From positions 79,255 through 143,254 of the forward strand of contig NZ_JACJHR010000011.1 in NCBI RefSeq assembly GCF_014174495.1: a stretch of 64,000 nt of DNA. Reading direction: 5' to 3'. The translations under genes were made by a program, and so were the position numbers. The notes beneath the pieces are model-generated. The model worked only from the letters and a program-made list of their open reading frames with translations. It made no database searches and was not told where the DNA came from. This document shows, one piece after another, positions 43,290-52,427 of the stretch (positions are counted from its first letter, which is position 1; each line of letters starts with the position of its first letter). This DNA is from Amycolatopsis echigonensis. GTDB lineage: Bacteria > Actinomycetota > Actinomycetes > Mycobacteriales > Pseudonocardiaceae.

Positions 43290-44348
43290 ATGCCGTCCCT
43301 CGCCCCCCGCCCTGACCTCGATTCGTTGCCGAAGTACGTCCCCGGCCGGACGATCGAAGGGGCCGTCAAGCTCGCGAGCAACGAGGTGCCCGGCGGTCCG
43401 CTGCCGAGCGTGCAGGCGGCGATCACGGCTGCGGTCACCGGAGTGAACCGGTATCCGGACAACGGTTCCCAGGCTTTGCGCGAGCGGCTTTCGCGGCGGC
43501 TGGACGTGCCGGTCGAGCGGCTCGCGATCGGCTGCGGTTCGGTTTCGCTGTGCCAGCAGATGATCCAGGCGCTGTGCGGTGCCGGCGACGAGGTGCTGTT
43601 CGGCTGGCGGTCGTTCGAGGCCTACCCGATCGTGGTACAGGTGGCGCTCGCCACAGGCGTGAAGGTTCCGCTGACGCCGGAGCACGGGCTGGACCTCGAC
43701 GCGATGCTGGCGCGGATCACCGACCGCACCAAGCTGGTGTTCCTCTGCAACCCGAACAACCCGACCGGCACCGTGCTGCACCGGGACGAGATCGAGCGGT
43801 TCCTCGAAGCGGTGCCGCCGCACGTGCTTGTGGTGCTGGATGAGGCATACAAGGAATTCGTCACCGACCCCGAGGTGCCGGACGGCATCGAGTTCACGCG
43901 GACGCGCGGCAATGTGGCGGTGCTGCGCACGTTCTCGAAGGCGTACGGGCTCGCCGGGCTGCGCGTCGGGTACGCGGTGGCTCCGGAGCCGATCGCGCAG
44001 GCGCTGCAGCAGGTGTACGTGGCGTTCTCGGTGAACAGCATCGCGCAGGTGGCCGCGATCGCGTCGCTCGACGCGGAGGACGAACTGCTCGCCCGGTGCC
44101 AGGAGATCATCTCCGAACGCACCCGGGTGCGGGACGCGTTGCTGGAGATGGGCTACGAAATCCCGCCGACCCAGGCGAACTTCGTGTGGTTCCCGCTCGG
44201 CGAGCGCACCGCCGCCTTCGCCGAGCACATGCTGGACCGGAAGCTGATCGTGCGCCCGTTCCCCGGCGAGGGCGCGCGCGTGACGATCGGGACCCCGGAG
44301 GAGAACGACCTGATGCTGGCCGCGGCCAAGGAATTCCAGGCTATTTGA
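43290..44348 (+). CDS. hisC: Histidinol-phosphate/aromatic aminotransferase (HisC/Pat type)
   Basis: 352 aa from ATG 43290 (GAGGAG upstream). Class I/II PLP aminotransferase: KLASNEVPGGPLPSVQ, CNPNNPTGTVLH, VLDEAYKEFV, and PLP Lys in LRTFSKAYGLAGLRVGY. The short length and N-terminus (PDLDSLPKYVPGRTIEGAVK) fit the actinobacterial HisC2/Pat group that acts on aromatic amino acids or histidinol phosphate. It stands apart from a his operon, favouring the Pat role. The 3' end overlaps the TSUP gene by 8 bp. Confidence 0.9.
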   Translation: MPSLAPRPDLDSLPKYVPGRTIEGAVKLASNEVPGGPLPSVQAAITAAVTGVNRYPDNGSQALRERLSRRLDVPVERLAIGCGSVSLCQQMIQALCGAGDEVLFGWRSFEAYPIVVQVALATGVKVPLTPEHGLDLDAMLARITDRTKLVFLCNPNNPTGTVLHRDEIERFLEAVPPHVLVVLDEAYKEFVTDPEVPDGIEFTRTRGNVAVLRTFSKAYGLAGLRVGYAVAPEPIAQALQQVYVAFSVNSIAQVAAIASLDAEDELLARCQEIISERTRVRDALLEMGYEIPPTQANFVWFPLGERTAAFAEHMLDRKLIVRPFPGEGARVTIGTPEENDLMLAAAKEFQAI

Positions 44349-45102
44349 GGACCAGCTGCACGACCGCGGCGAGCCCGATCACGACGATCACGCCGCGCAG
44401 CACGGTGGGCGGCAGCTTGCGGCCGATCCTGGCCCCGAGCTGCCCGCCGATCGTGGACCCGAGCGCGAGCAGCCCGATCACCGGCCAGCTCACCGGGGCG
44501 ACGAACGCGTAAATCGTGCCGGCGACGATGTTCACGACCGCGGACAGCACGTTTTTGACGCCGTTGAGCCGCTGCAACGGTTCGGACAGCAGCATGCCCA
44601 TGACAGCCATCATCATCACGCCCTGCGCGGCGGTGAAGTAGCCGCCGTAGATGCCGATGACGAAGAGCAGCCCGAACAGCAACGGCCCGGCGTGGTGCTC
44701 GCGCCCGTTGGCCTCGCGGCGTTTCTGCACCCACTTCGACACCTTGGGCTGAACGATCACGAGCACGACGGCGAGCCCGACCAGCACCGGAACGATCTTC
44801 TCGAAGGCACCTTTGGGCAGCGTCAGGAGCAGCACGGTGCCACCGATGGCCCCGAAGAACGAGGCGACCGCGAACCGCATCACCTGCGGCCAGTACCCGA
44901 CGAGCTCATGCCGGTAGCCGTACGCACCACTGACCGTGCCCGGCGCGAGCCCGACCGCGTTCGACGTCGTAGCGGTCACCGGCGGATAGCCCAGCGCGAC
45001 GAGCACCGGGAAGGTCACGAGCGTCCCTGAACCGACGACGGTGTTGATCGTCCCGGCCCACATCCCGGCGATGAAGATGACGACGGCATGCCACCAGGTC
45101 AT
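44341..45102 (-). CDS. TSUP-family (TauE/SafE) membrane exporter
   Basis: 253 aa with about eight hydrophobic segments. It starts MTWWHAVVIFIAGMWAGTIN and carries the family repeat TVVGSGTLVTFPVLVALGYP and the later YGGYFTAAQGVMMMAVMGML. Members move sulfite, sulfoacetate or similar organic anions across the membrane; the substrate here is unknown. Confidence 0.9.
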   Translation of the reverse strand: MTWWHAVVIFIAGMWAGTINTVVGSGTLVTFPVLVALGYPPVTATTSNAVGLAPGTVSGAYGYRHELVGYWPQVMRFAVASFFGAIGGTVLLLTLPKGAFEKIVPVLVGLAVVLVIVQPKVSKWVQKRREANGREHHAGPLLFGLLFVIGIYGGYFTAAQGVMMMAVMGMLLSEPLQRLNGVKNVLSAVVNIVAGTIYAFVAPVSWPVIGLLALGSTIGGQLGARIGRKLPPTVLRGVIVVIGLAAVVQLVLK

Positions 45103-45109
45103 AAAGCAC

Positions 45110-46021
45110 TCACCCGCTGACCCTAAGCAGGAGCCTCCTCACCCGGCGACGCGATGTGTCCGGTCAGACACTGGAAGGCATCGCCCAGGCGCGACGGGTG
45201 CCTGGCGGCGGGCGCCGGTTCAGCTCATCGGCAGTCCCCGGCGTGGCCGCGCACGCAACGGGACCCGCCACGGGCTGACACAACCGCCACCGCGCGCTCC
45301 ACTTCGGCCACCGGGTCCGCGCTCTGGCCGCCACGTCCAACCGCCAGAGCCGCCACGTCTGGCCGGATCCGCGCACCAGCCGCCAGGCCGGGGCCGCCGA
45401 GTCCGAGCTCCGGCCGCCACATCCAGCCGCTGGTCCGCACTCAACCGCCAGGCACACGCACCAGCCGCCAGGTCCACGCACCAGCCGCCAGGTCCACGCA
45501 CCAGCCGCCGGGTCCACGCACCAGCCGCCGGGTCCGGTCGGAGCCGCGCACCAGCCGTCAGGTCGAGCCGCCGGATCCGCACACCAGCTGCCACATCCGG
45601 CCGCCGAGTCCGCACTCCGGCCGCCAGGTCCGGCCGCCGAGCCCACGCTCCTGCCCGCCAGGTCCGGCCGCCGAGCCCACGCTCCCGCTGCCAGGTCGGG
45701 CCGCCGAGTCCGCGATTCAGCCGTCAGGTCCGCACTTCGGCTTCACCGCCAGATCGCACTCCGCCAGCCAGCTGGTCCGTGATCTGCCGCCGCCTCAGCC
45801 ACAAGCCCGCACTTCAGCGCAGCCGCCGGTCCGCGTTCCGTCTCCGCCTCAGCACCCAGCCCGCTCCCGCCTCGGCACTCAACCCGCGTGCGTCTCCGCC
45901 CTCGGCACCCAGCCCGCTTCACCTCCTCGCTCCGCTCCCGCCGCACTCACCTCCACTCCCAGCCACTCCACGCACTCCACTCACCCACTCCGCCGAACCC
46001 CACCCCGCCCGGCACCACCCC
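45110..46021. repeat. C-rich low-complexity region with 20-bp tandem repeats
   Basis: About 900 bp without a believable gene. The plus strand is strongly C-rich over G. A degenerate motif related to CCGCCAGGTCCGCAC recurs from about 45280 to 45760, and between 45441 and 45540 five 20-bp units line up, the central ones reading CCAGCCGCCAGGTCCACGCA with one or two changes. The 3' part becomes a CCACTCC-rich tract. All six frames are open for long stretches giving Pro/Arg/Gly-rich nonsense. No CRISPR-like spacers, no conserved protein. Confidence 0.7.
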
Positions 46022-46366
46022 TCACCGCTCAAAGACGCAAAACTCGTTCCCCTCCGGATCCGCCATCACGTGCCACTCCCGGTCCCCTCCTCGCTCCGCC
46101 ACCATCCGCGCACCGGCCGCGACCAGTTCGTCCGGATTTCCCCACACGTCCAGGTGCATCCGGTTCTTCACCGTCTTGCGCTCCGGCACCGGGTTCAGCC
46201 AGAGCAACGGCCCCTCGCCGGCCGGGTCGACGATCGCGACCGGCCAGTCCGGCGGTTTCTCGCCGGGCGGGCTCCGGCGGACGTAGCCGAGCACCGTGCA
46301 CCACCAGTCGGCCTGTGCCTGGTGGTCGAGTGCGTCCAGTGCGAGATCCTTGAACTGCGCGGGCAT
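46022..46366 (-). CDS. VOC/glyoxalase-family protein
   Basis: 114 aa from ATG 46366, preceded by GGGAGGGA. Glyoxalase-like_2 style: LDALDHQAQADWWCTVLGYV, WLNPVPERKTVKNRMHLDVW, and DPEGNEFCVFER at the end. This subgroup is abundant in actinomycetes with unknown substrates. It is a paralogue of the protein at 47144-47548; both flank the GntR gene. Confidence 0.85.
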   Translation of the reverse strand: MPAQFKDLALDALDHQAQADWWCTVLGYVRRSPPGEKPPDWPVAIVDPAGEGPLLWLNPVPERKTVKNRMHLDVWGNPDELVAAGARMVAERGGDREWHVMADPEGNEFCVFER

Positions 46367-46452
46367 GGTCCCTCCCTTTCCCACCCAAGATCGTGACACC
46401 CGCCACCGACAATTTCCCGCGCCTCGGGTCGCCAGCTGTCAGGATGGGCGGC

Positions 46453-47142
46453 GTGGCCCACGAATCCGAGCAGGTCTGGAGCGCCACGGTCGACCATCTG
46501 CGCACGATGATCGACTCGGGCGAGCTTCCGCCGGGCTCGCGGCTGCCCGCCGAACGCGCGTTGTGCGAGCAGCTTGGCATCAGTCGCGGGTCACTGCGCC
46601 AGGCGTTGCGCGTCCTGGATTCGATCGGTTACGTCCAGATTCGCGCCGGGTCAGGCACTTACGTCCGCGAGCAAGGCACCGAGGAAAGCCCGCTGAGCAG
46701 CTGGTTTTCCGAGCACGAGCAGCTGGTGGAGAAGCTGTTCGACCTGCGCGCGACCGTCGAGCCGACCCTCGCCGAGCGGCTTGCCCGGCAGCACACGCCG
46801 CGTGTGGTGCAGCGGCTCGCGGACAACGTCGCGGAGATGGAGGCGGCCGCGGCGGCTGGGGACATGTTGCGCGTCATCGCGACCGACGCCGAGTTCCATC
46901 GGGTGATCGCCGGCAACGCGGGCAACGACGACGTCGCTGACCTGCTTCGTTCGGTGCTCGCCCTGGTCGGCGAGGAACGCCGGGCCGCGCTGCGGCTGCC
47001 TGGGCAGATCCGCAAGGCCGTGGCCGAGCACCGCGCGATTCTCGACGCCATCAGCCGGTCGGACGCGGCAGCCGCCCGCGAGATCACCCTCAAACACTTG
47101 CTGGACGCGAAAACCTACGCCCACGACTACGCGTCTTCCTGA
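46453..47142 (+). CDS. GntR/FadR-family regulator
   Basis: 229 aa from GTG 46453; CAGGAT ends 7 nt before it, the leaderless geometry, while ATG 46444 is the alternative. Winged helix: LRTMIDSGELPPGSRLPAER then LGISRGSLRQALRVLDSIGY. The FCD domain keeps its metal-binding His residues (DAEFHRVIAG, EHRAILDAI, LKHLLDA). FCD regulators usually sense organic acids. It sits between the two VOC genes and could control either. Confidence 0.9.
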   Translation: MAHESEQVWSATVDHLRTMIDSGELPPGSRLPAERALCEQLGISRGSLRQALRVLDSIGYVQIRAGSGTYVREQGTEESPLSSWFSEHEQLVEKLFDLRATVEPTLAERLARQHTPRVVQRLADNVAEMEAAAAAGDMLRVIATDAEFHRVIAGNAGNDDVADLLRSVLALVGEERRAALRLPGQIRKAVAEHRAILDAISRSDAAAAREITLKHLLDAKTYAHDYASS

Positions 47143-47143
47143 A

Positions 47144-47548
47144 TCAGCACACGCAGAATGCGTTGCCTTCCGGATCCTGCAGCACGGCGAAACAGCCGCT
47201 CTCGTCCACGACCGTGCGCACATGCACGGCGCCTCGCGCGACCAACCTGGCCGTCTCGGCCTCGACCCCGACTCGATCCGCCGCCCCGGTGCGCACGTCC
47301 AGGTGCAGCCGGTTCTTGCCGAGTTTCGGCTCGGGCACGCGATGGAACAGCAACCGTGGGCCGAGTCCGGCCGGGTCGGCCGCCGCGCACCACGCTTCCG
47401 CGCCGTCCCCGACCGAGCGGGAGAACTCGGCCCAGCTCGACGCCCCCGAGGACGGCCCTTCGACCACGTACCCCAGCGCCGCGGCCCAGAACTCCGCCAG
47501 CCGCTCCGGGTCCGCACAGTCGATGGCTATCTGCACCCGCTTCGCCAT
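47144..47548 (-). CDS. VOC/glyoxalase-family protein
   Basis: 134 aa from ATG 47548 (MAKRVQIAIDCADPERLAEF). Carries LLFHRVPEPKLGKNRLHLDV and QDPEGNAFCVC, the same subgroup as 46022-46366. Convergent with the GntR gene (1-bp gap) and divergent from the methyltransferase, sharing a near-perfect palindromic operator. Confidence 0.86.
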   Translation of the reverse strand: MAKRVQIAIDCADPERLAEFWAAALGYVVEGPSSGASSWAEFSRSVGDGAEAWCAAADPAGLGPRLLFHRVPEPKLGKNRLHLDVRTGAADRVGVEAETARLVARGAVHVRTVVDESGCFAVLQDPEGNAFCVC

Positions 47549-47585
47549 GCCTATGGATGATGCTGCCTCCGGCAATCAGCGCTAC

Positions 47586-47609
47586 AGTCTTCACAAGTTT
47601 GTGAAGACT
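47586..47609. promoter_or_regulatory. 24-bp near-perfect palindromic operator
   Basis: The arms AGTCTTCACAA and TTGTGAAGACT are exact reverse complements, 11 bp each, separated by GT. It lies 22 bp before the methyltransferase GTG and 37 bp before the VOC start, so one dimer could control both. The inner 16 bp match 14 of 16 positions of the operator beside the MarR/GbsR-type gene at 2594-2609. Confidence 0.75.
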
Positions 47610-47631
47610 TTGCCACGATGGGGGTCTGGCC

Positions 47632-48444
47632 GTGGAGAAAGTGCACTTCACCGAAGAGAAGGCGACCAACCTCGGCACGCTGTATGCCCGCGCGCTCGAC
47701 GCTCGTGCGGCCGATCCCGTCCTCGGCGACACCGCCGCCGACGAGGCGGTCAAAAAGATCGACTACGACTTCCGCAAGCTCGGCGTCAACGAGAACTCCG
47801 CGGTCTCCGTCGCGATCCGGGCGCGCGCGATCGACGAGATGGCCGCCAAATGGCTCGCCGAACACTCGGACGCGATCGTCGTGCACCTCGGCTGCGGAAT
47901 GGACACCCGCGTGTACCGGCTCGACCCGCCGCCCTCGGTCGTCTGGTTCGACGTGGATTATCCCGAGGTCGTGGACGTCCGCAGCCGGATTTACCCGGAG
48001 CGCCCCGGATACTCGATGATCGGCTCGTCGGTCACCGATTTCGGCTGGCTAGACCAGGTTCCCGGCGACCGCGAGGCGCTGATCGTGGCCGAGGGGCTCA
48101 CCATGTACCTCACCGCGGAGTCCGGGACAGAACTGGTCCGCAGGCTCGTCGGCAAGTTCCCGTCCGGCCGGATCGTGGCCGATTTCTTCAGTTCGCTCGG
48201 CATCAAGGCGCAGAGAATCAACCCTGTGGTCCGCCGCGCGGGCGCGACTTTGCATTGGGGCATCGACGATCCGCACGAACTCGAACGCTACGGCCTCCGC
48301 CTGGTGTCCTGTTTGGACGCGACCGACTGGGCGAGCGACGAAACCCTGGCGAAGATCCCGACCGCGTCCCGTTTGGCGTTGCACGCGTCAGCGCTGTTCC
48401 CGACGATCCGCAGGATGGGCCGGATCGCCGAATGGGAGTTCTGA
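47632..48444 (+). CDS. Class I SAM methyltransferase, LCMT/Tcm type
   Basis: 270 aa from GTG 47632. SAM-binding motif I reads VVHLGCGMDTRVYRL, with VVWFDVDYPEVVDVR and ALIVAEGLTMYL as later motifs, the pattern of PF04072 O-methyltransferases often found near natural-product genes. The target is unknown. The operator overlaps its promoter, so expression is probably tightly regulated by an unlinked or distant MarR-like protein. Confidence 0.88.
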   Translation: MEKVHFTEEKATNLGTLYARALDARAADPVLGDTAADEAVKKIDYDFRKLGVNENSAVSVAIRARAIDEMAAKWLAEHSDAIVVHLGCGMDTRVYRLDPPPSVVWFDVDYPEVVDVRSRIYPERPGYSMIGSSVTDFGWLDQVPGDREALIVAEGLTMYLTAESGTELVRRLVGKFPSGRIVADFFSSLGIKAQRINPVVRRAGATLHWGIDDPHELERYGLRLVSCLDATDWASDETLAKIPTASRLALHASALFPTIRRMGRIAEWEF

Positions 48445-48510
48445 ATCCCTGACCGACCGGGCTGCTTTTGCCCACTCCGGACATCCCGGTCACCAGCACC
48501 CGCACGGTGG

Positions 48511-48999
48511 TTACCGCGTTTCCAGCACCCGCGCGACGAACCGGCCGATCTTCTCGTTCATCCGCTCGACGCGTTCCTCCTCCGAGAGCGTCTCCTTCGG
48601 CTGCGGCACCGCGGGCTTGAGCTCGCCGCGCAGGTACGCGCTGCACGCCAGGTCGGAGCACAAATACGTACCGACCGTGTTGCCGTCGCGGCCGGCTTTT
48701 CCGGCGAGCCGGGCGGAAAACAGCGTGATGTCGGCGAGCGGATGCGTCGTGGTGCAGAACGCGCAGATGTTGCTGCGCAGCCGCGATTTCGGCGGCGCCG
48801 CGGCCCGCAGCGACAGACCGATCACCTCGTCACCGCGCGGTACGACGAGGTACGCCCGGCCGGGCGCCTTCACGTCGCGCCAGCCGAGGAAGTCGCGCTT
48901 CTCCCACGGAATGTCCGCGGGGAGCGTGATGGACTTGGCTTCCCCGCGGGAACAGTTGACGAACGAGGCGCGGATCTCGGCGGGGTCGAGCGGTTGCAT
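48511..48999 (-). CDS. FBP-domain (FusB-like C-terminal zinc finger) protein
   Basis: 162 aa. It carries the treble-clef zinc motif of EF-G-binding proteins as ICAFCTTTHPLADI and YLCSDLACSAYLRG, with Cys ligands in both halves. FusB-type proteins bind EF-G and rescue it from fusidic acid; this actinobacterial version has its own short N-terminal part. The role in resistance is unproven. Confidence 0.82.
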   Translation of the reverse strand: MQPLDPAEIRASFVNCSRGEAKSITLPADIPWEKRDFLGWRDVKAPGRAYLVVPRGDEVIGLSLRAAAPPKSRLRSNICAFCTTTHPLADITLFSARLAGKAGRDGNTVGTYLCSDLACSAYLRGELKPAVPQPKETLSEEERVERMNEKIGRFVARVLETR

Positions 49000-49079
49000 G
49001 CCGCCACGCTAACCATCGCCGCGCCTCGGCCGCGACGGCTTTTTTCGCTCCTGGGCCCGCCACCCCATACGATCTGCTG

Positions 49080-50561
49080 GTGCGCACGATGATCGCGGGG
49101 AGGTTCCGCCTGGTTCTGCGCACCAGTCTGGGCTTCGCCGCGCTCGGTGTCGGATCGAGTGTCGCCGGTGCCGGAGTCGTCGCGTTGCTGCTGCTCCTGC
49201 AGGGTTTGCCGGCGGACGTCGACGATCGCGGCTGGGTGCTCGGCGTCACCGCGGCCGGGGTGGTCGCGCTCGCCTTGATCGTCGGCACGCTCTGGACCGC
49301 TTACCTGCAGCGCCGCACCGTGGTGTGGTTCACGATCGGCCGCCCGCCGACCGCGGACGAGGCGAAACGCGCGCTGCGGCTGCCGTTCGACATGGCGGTG
49401 GTGAGCGGCACCCTCTGGCTGATCGGCGCGCTCGCGCTGGGCATTCTGGCCGGCGTCCTCGGTTCGATCGGCGACGCGGCGGGCATCGCGCTCACCATCG
49501 GCCTCGGCGGGCTGACCACGGTCGGCCTCACCTACCTGGCCGCGGAATGGGTCGCGCGTCCGGTGATGACGATGGCGCTCGACGTGCTGCCGCCACGCGG
49601 TTCGCTGCCGGTCACCGTGCTGACCCGGCTGGTCGTCACCTGGGTGCTGGCGAGCGGTGTGCCGCTGATCGGCGTGCTGCTGGTGACCACGCCGCCCGAC
49701 CTCGGCCGCCACGGAAATCCGACGGCGAGCCTGATCGTGCTGTCCGTGACCGGCCTGACGACCGGCGCGATCGGCACCGCGCTCCTGTCCCGCGCGGTCG
49801 CCGCGCCGCTGCACCGGCTGCGAATCGCCCTGGACGCGATCGCCCGCGGACGCAAGGACGTGCACGTCGACGTGGACGATTCCAGCGAGATCGGGATGCT
49901 GCAGACGTCGGTCAACGACCTCGCCGCCGGCCTGCGCGAACAGGACCGGATGCGCGACCTGTTCGGCCGTCACGTCGGTGCCGACGTCGCCCGGCACGCG
50001 CTCGAATACGGCGCGTCGCTCTCCGGTGACGTCCGCGAGGTCACCGCGCTGTTCGTGGACGTCGTGGACTCGACAGCCCTCGCCTCGCGCACTCCGCCGC
50101 AGGAATTGGTCGAGAAGCTGAACCGGTTCTTCGCGAGCGTGGTGTCCGCAGTGGACGCTCGGGGCGGGCTGGTCAACAAGTTCCAGGGCGACGCCGCGCT
50201 GTGCGTTTTCGGTGCGCCGACCCGGCTGTCCGACGGCCCGACGATGGCTCTGGCCGCGGCCCGCGCAATCCGCGACGCGGTGATGTCAGAAGGCGAGCTC
50301 GACCTGGGGATTGGTGTCGCGACCGGGCAGGTGTTCGCCGGGCAGCTCGGCGCGTCGAGCCGTCTTGAGTACACGGTGATCGGCGACGCGGTGAACGAAG
50401 CCGCGCGGCTCACCGAACACGCGAAAGCCGTGCCGTCGCGCGTGCTCGCCAGCGAAACGACGGTGAAAGCCGCACTGGGCGGCGAACGGGAACACTGGCG
50501 GCTGCACGGCGAACTCCACCTACGCGGCCGCCACCGCGAGACCCGGACCTGGACGACCTAG
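49080..50561 (+). CDS. Class III adenylate cyclase with HAMP domain
   Basis: 493 aa from GTG 49080; TACGAT ends 6 nt before it, fitting a leaderless start. About six membrane helices precede a HAMP segment (LSRAVAAPLHRLRIALDAIA). The cyclase domain follows: ALFVDVVDSTALASR (metal Asp), VNKFQGDAALCVFGAP (substrate Lys and second metal Asp) and YTVIGDAVNEAARLTEHA (transition-state Asn/Arg). All catalytic residues appear present, so it should make cAMP in response to a membrane signal. Confidence 0.93.
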   Translation: MRTMIAGRFRLVLRTSLGFAALGVGSSVAGAGVVALLLLLQGLPADVDDRGWVLGVTAAGVVALALIVGTLWTAYLQRRTVVWFTIGRPPTADEAKRALRLPFDMAVVSGTLWLIGALALGILAGVLGSIGDAAGIALTIGLGGLTTVGLTYLAAEWVARPVMTMALDVLPPRGSLPVTVLTRLVVTWVLASGVPLIGVLLVTTPPDLGRHGNPTASLIVLSVTGLTTGAIGTALLSRAVAAPLHRLRIALDAIARGRKDVHVDVDDSSEIGMLQTSVNDLAAGLREQDRMRDLFGRHVGADVARHALEYGASLSGDVREVTALFVDVVDSTALASRTPPQELVEKLNRFFASVVSAVDARGGLVNKFQGDAALCVFGAPTRLSDGPTMALAAARAIRDAVMSEGELDLGIGVATGQVFAGQLGASSRLEYTVIGDAVNEAARLTEHAKAVPSRVLASETTVKAALGGEREHWRLHGELHLRGRHRETRTWTT

Positions 50562-50589
50562 CGCCGTCGGTTCTCACCGGGATGGCCGC

Positions 50590-51588
50590 TTACGACAGCT
50601 CAGGCCAGGTCAGCACGGTCGAACCCCAGGTCAGCCCGGCCCCGAACGCGGTCAACAGGACCCGGTGCCCCGGCGTCAGCGTCCCGTCGGCGACCGCGTC
50701 CGCGAGCGCCAGCGGGATCGACGCCGCGCTGGTGTTGCCGACCCGGTCGATGTTCGACACCACCGCGTCCGCCGGCATGCCGAGCTGCTTCGCGGTCGCC
50801 TGCAGGATGCGGATGTTCGCCTGGTGCCCGACGAACCGGTCGACGTCGCCGACCATCCAGCCTGCCTGGTCCAGCACCGCGCGCGAGGATTCCGCCATCC
50901 GCGCGCACGCCTGCCGGAACACGGCCGTGCCCTGCATGACCATGAACCGGTCCTTCGGGTTCTCCGGCACCCGCTGCGCCGCGCCGCCCGCCTCGACCCA
51001 CAGCAGCTTGGCCAGTTCGCCCTCGCTGTGCAGGTCGAACGGGCCTAGCGCGCCGCGTTCGCCGGGCTCGCCCGCGCGCAGCAGGACCGCGCCGCCGCCG
51101 TCGCCGAAGATCGGCACCGTGGTGCGGTCGTCCGGGTCGACCAGCGAGGTGAAGACGTCCGCACCGATCACCAGCACCCGCTCGGCCATCCCGCCGGCGA
51201 TGAACCCGGCGGCGGTCGCGAGCGCGTAGACGAAACCGCTGCACACGGCGTTGACGTCGAGCGCGAGCGCCGTGCCGAGGCCGAGCCGGGCCGCCACCTG
51301 CGGCGCGGTGGCCGGGCAGAGCTGGTCGGCGGTGGAGGTGGCGAGCACGACCGCGTCCGCGTGCCCGTCCGGGCCGAGCGCCGCCCGTCCCGCCTCCTCG
51401 GCGAGGTCCACTGTGGACTGGCCGGGCGCGACCCGGCGGCGCTCCCGGATCCCGGTGCGGGTGCGGATCCACTCGTCGGTGGTGTCCAGGCGAGCCGCGA
51501 TCTCGTGGTTCGTCACCACGTGCTCGGGCAGCGCGCCGCCGAGTCCGGCGACGACGGCGGCTCGATGCTGCGACCGGACGGCACTCAT
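50590..51588 (-). CDS. fabH: Beta-ketoacyl-ACP synthase III
   Basis: 332 aa. The catalytic triad is intact: Cys in DVNAVCSGFVYAL, His in FVGHQANIRIL, Asn in GNTSAASIPLAL. N-terminal TTDEWIRTRTGIRERR is the CoA-site motif of FabH. Typical length. It stands alone rather than in a fab operon, so it may prime special fatty acids or a secondary metabolite. A small palindrome lies about 60 bp upstream. Confidence 0.92.
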   Translation of the reverse strand: MSAVRSQHRAAVVAGLGGALPEHVVTNHEIAARLDTTDEWIRTRTGIRERRRVAPGQSTVDLAEEAGRAALGPDGHADAVVLATSTADQLCPATAPQVAARLGLGTALALDVNAVCSGFVYALATAAGFIAGGMAERVLVIGADVFTSLVDPDDRTTVPIFGDGGGAVLLRAGEPGERGALGPFDLHSEGELAKLLWVEAGGAAQRVPENPKDRFMVMQGTAVFRQACARMAESSRAVLDQAGWMVGDVDRFVGHQANIRILQATAKQLGMPADAVVSNIDRVGNTSAASIPLALADAVADGTLTPGHRVLLTAFGAGLTWGSTVLTWPELS

Positions 51589-51647
51589 GGCGGAACCTCC
51601 CAGACCGGCTTGTTGGCGGACGTCGCCGGTTGCCTCCCTTGTATGGC

Positions 51648-51661
51648 CTACCCCTGGGTAG
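51648..51661. promoter_or_regulatory. Palindrome upstream of fabH
   Basis: CTACCC-CT-GGGTAG, a perfect 14-bp palindrome 60 bp before the fabH ATG in the 203-bp gap to the divergent Lrp gene. It may be an operator for fabH or for the Lrp-type protein. Confidence 0.45.
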
Positions 51662-51791
51662 ACCGGTCAGTTGTGTTCCACGTCACTGAGAGACCTCTTC
51701 CACATTCGCTCAATAGGAGGTATTGCGCGCAGCGTCACGGCGGCGTGGTAAACCCGAGGCTTTTTGTCGGTCCGTCCAGTTAGCCTGAAGC

Positions 51792-52262
51792 GTGCGCACT
51801 CCCGACCTGGACCAGCTTGACCTCGCCATCCTCTCCTGCCTGCAGACCGACGCCCGCATGATCGCCGAGGTCATCGGGTCCAAAGTCGGCCTGTCCGCCG
51901 CGGCCGTCCAGCGGCGGATCAAGCGGCTGCGCGAGGCCGGAGTGATCGAGAAGGAGGTCGCGGTGCTGTCCCCGGCCGCGCTCGGGCTGGACATGACGTT
52001 CGTCGTCATGGTCGAGATGGAGCGCGAGAGCCTGCCCGTGCTCGACGGCTTCCGCGCGCAGGTCCTCGCCGACGACTGCGTGCAGCAGTGCTACTACGTC
52101 ACCGGCACCGCGGACTTCGTGCTCGTGGTCACCTGCCCGGACATGGCGGCGTTCGAGAATTTCGCGCGGCGGATGTTCTTCGACAATCCCAACGTCCGGC
52201 ATTTCACCACCAGCGTGGCGATGGACCGGGTCAAAGTGGGCCTCACGCTGCCGCTTTCCTGA
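51792..52262 (+). CDS. Lrp/AsnC-family regulator
   Basis: 156 aa from GTG 51792; TAGCCT ends 5 nt before it, suggesting a leaderless transcript. HTH: LDQLDLAILSCLQTDARMIA and VGLSAAAVQRRIKRLREAGV. The RAM ligand domain follows (CYYVTGTADFVLVVTCPDMA). It is divergent from fabH, which it may control along with itself. Confidence 0.9.
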   Translation: MRTPDLDQLDLAILSCLQTDARMIAEVIGSKVGLSAAAVQRRIKRLREAGVIEKEVAVLSPAALGLDMTFVVMVEMERESLPVLDGFRAQVLADDCVQQCYYVTGTADFVLVVTCPDMAAFENFARRMFFDNPNVRHFTTSVAMDRVKVGLTLPLS

Positions 52263-52427
52263 CGCGCGCGGAAACGCAAGGGTTCTGTGTCCGGTGTTAC
52301 GTGTTCGCGTCCTGATGCAACCGATCGCGTGAACGTCGCCGGAACGCCGTCATGTGCTCCCGAGTCGATCATCTCCCTGCCGACCAGTTCGCGAGGCGCG
52401 AACGACCGGAGGAAACCAGGAGCAGCC

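Noticed and set aside
45281..45760. CRISPR array
   Set aside because: Repeats are directly adjacent with no unique spacers and no cas genes; it is a degenerate minisatellite.
45041..46396. Long open frames (about 400-450 codons) in the C-rich region
   Set aside because: They consist of low-complexity Pro/Arg/Ser runs, overlap each other in several frames, and run into the VOC gene; openness follows from lack of A/T-rich stops.
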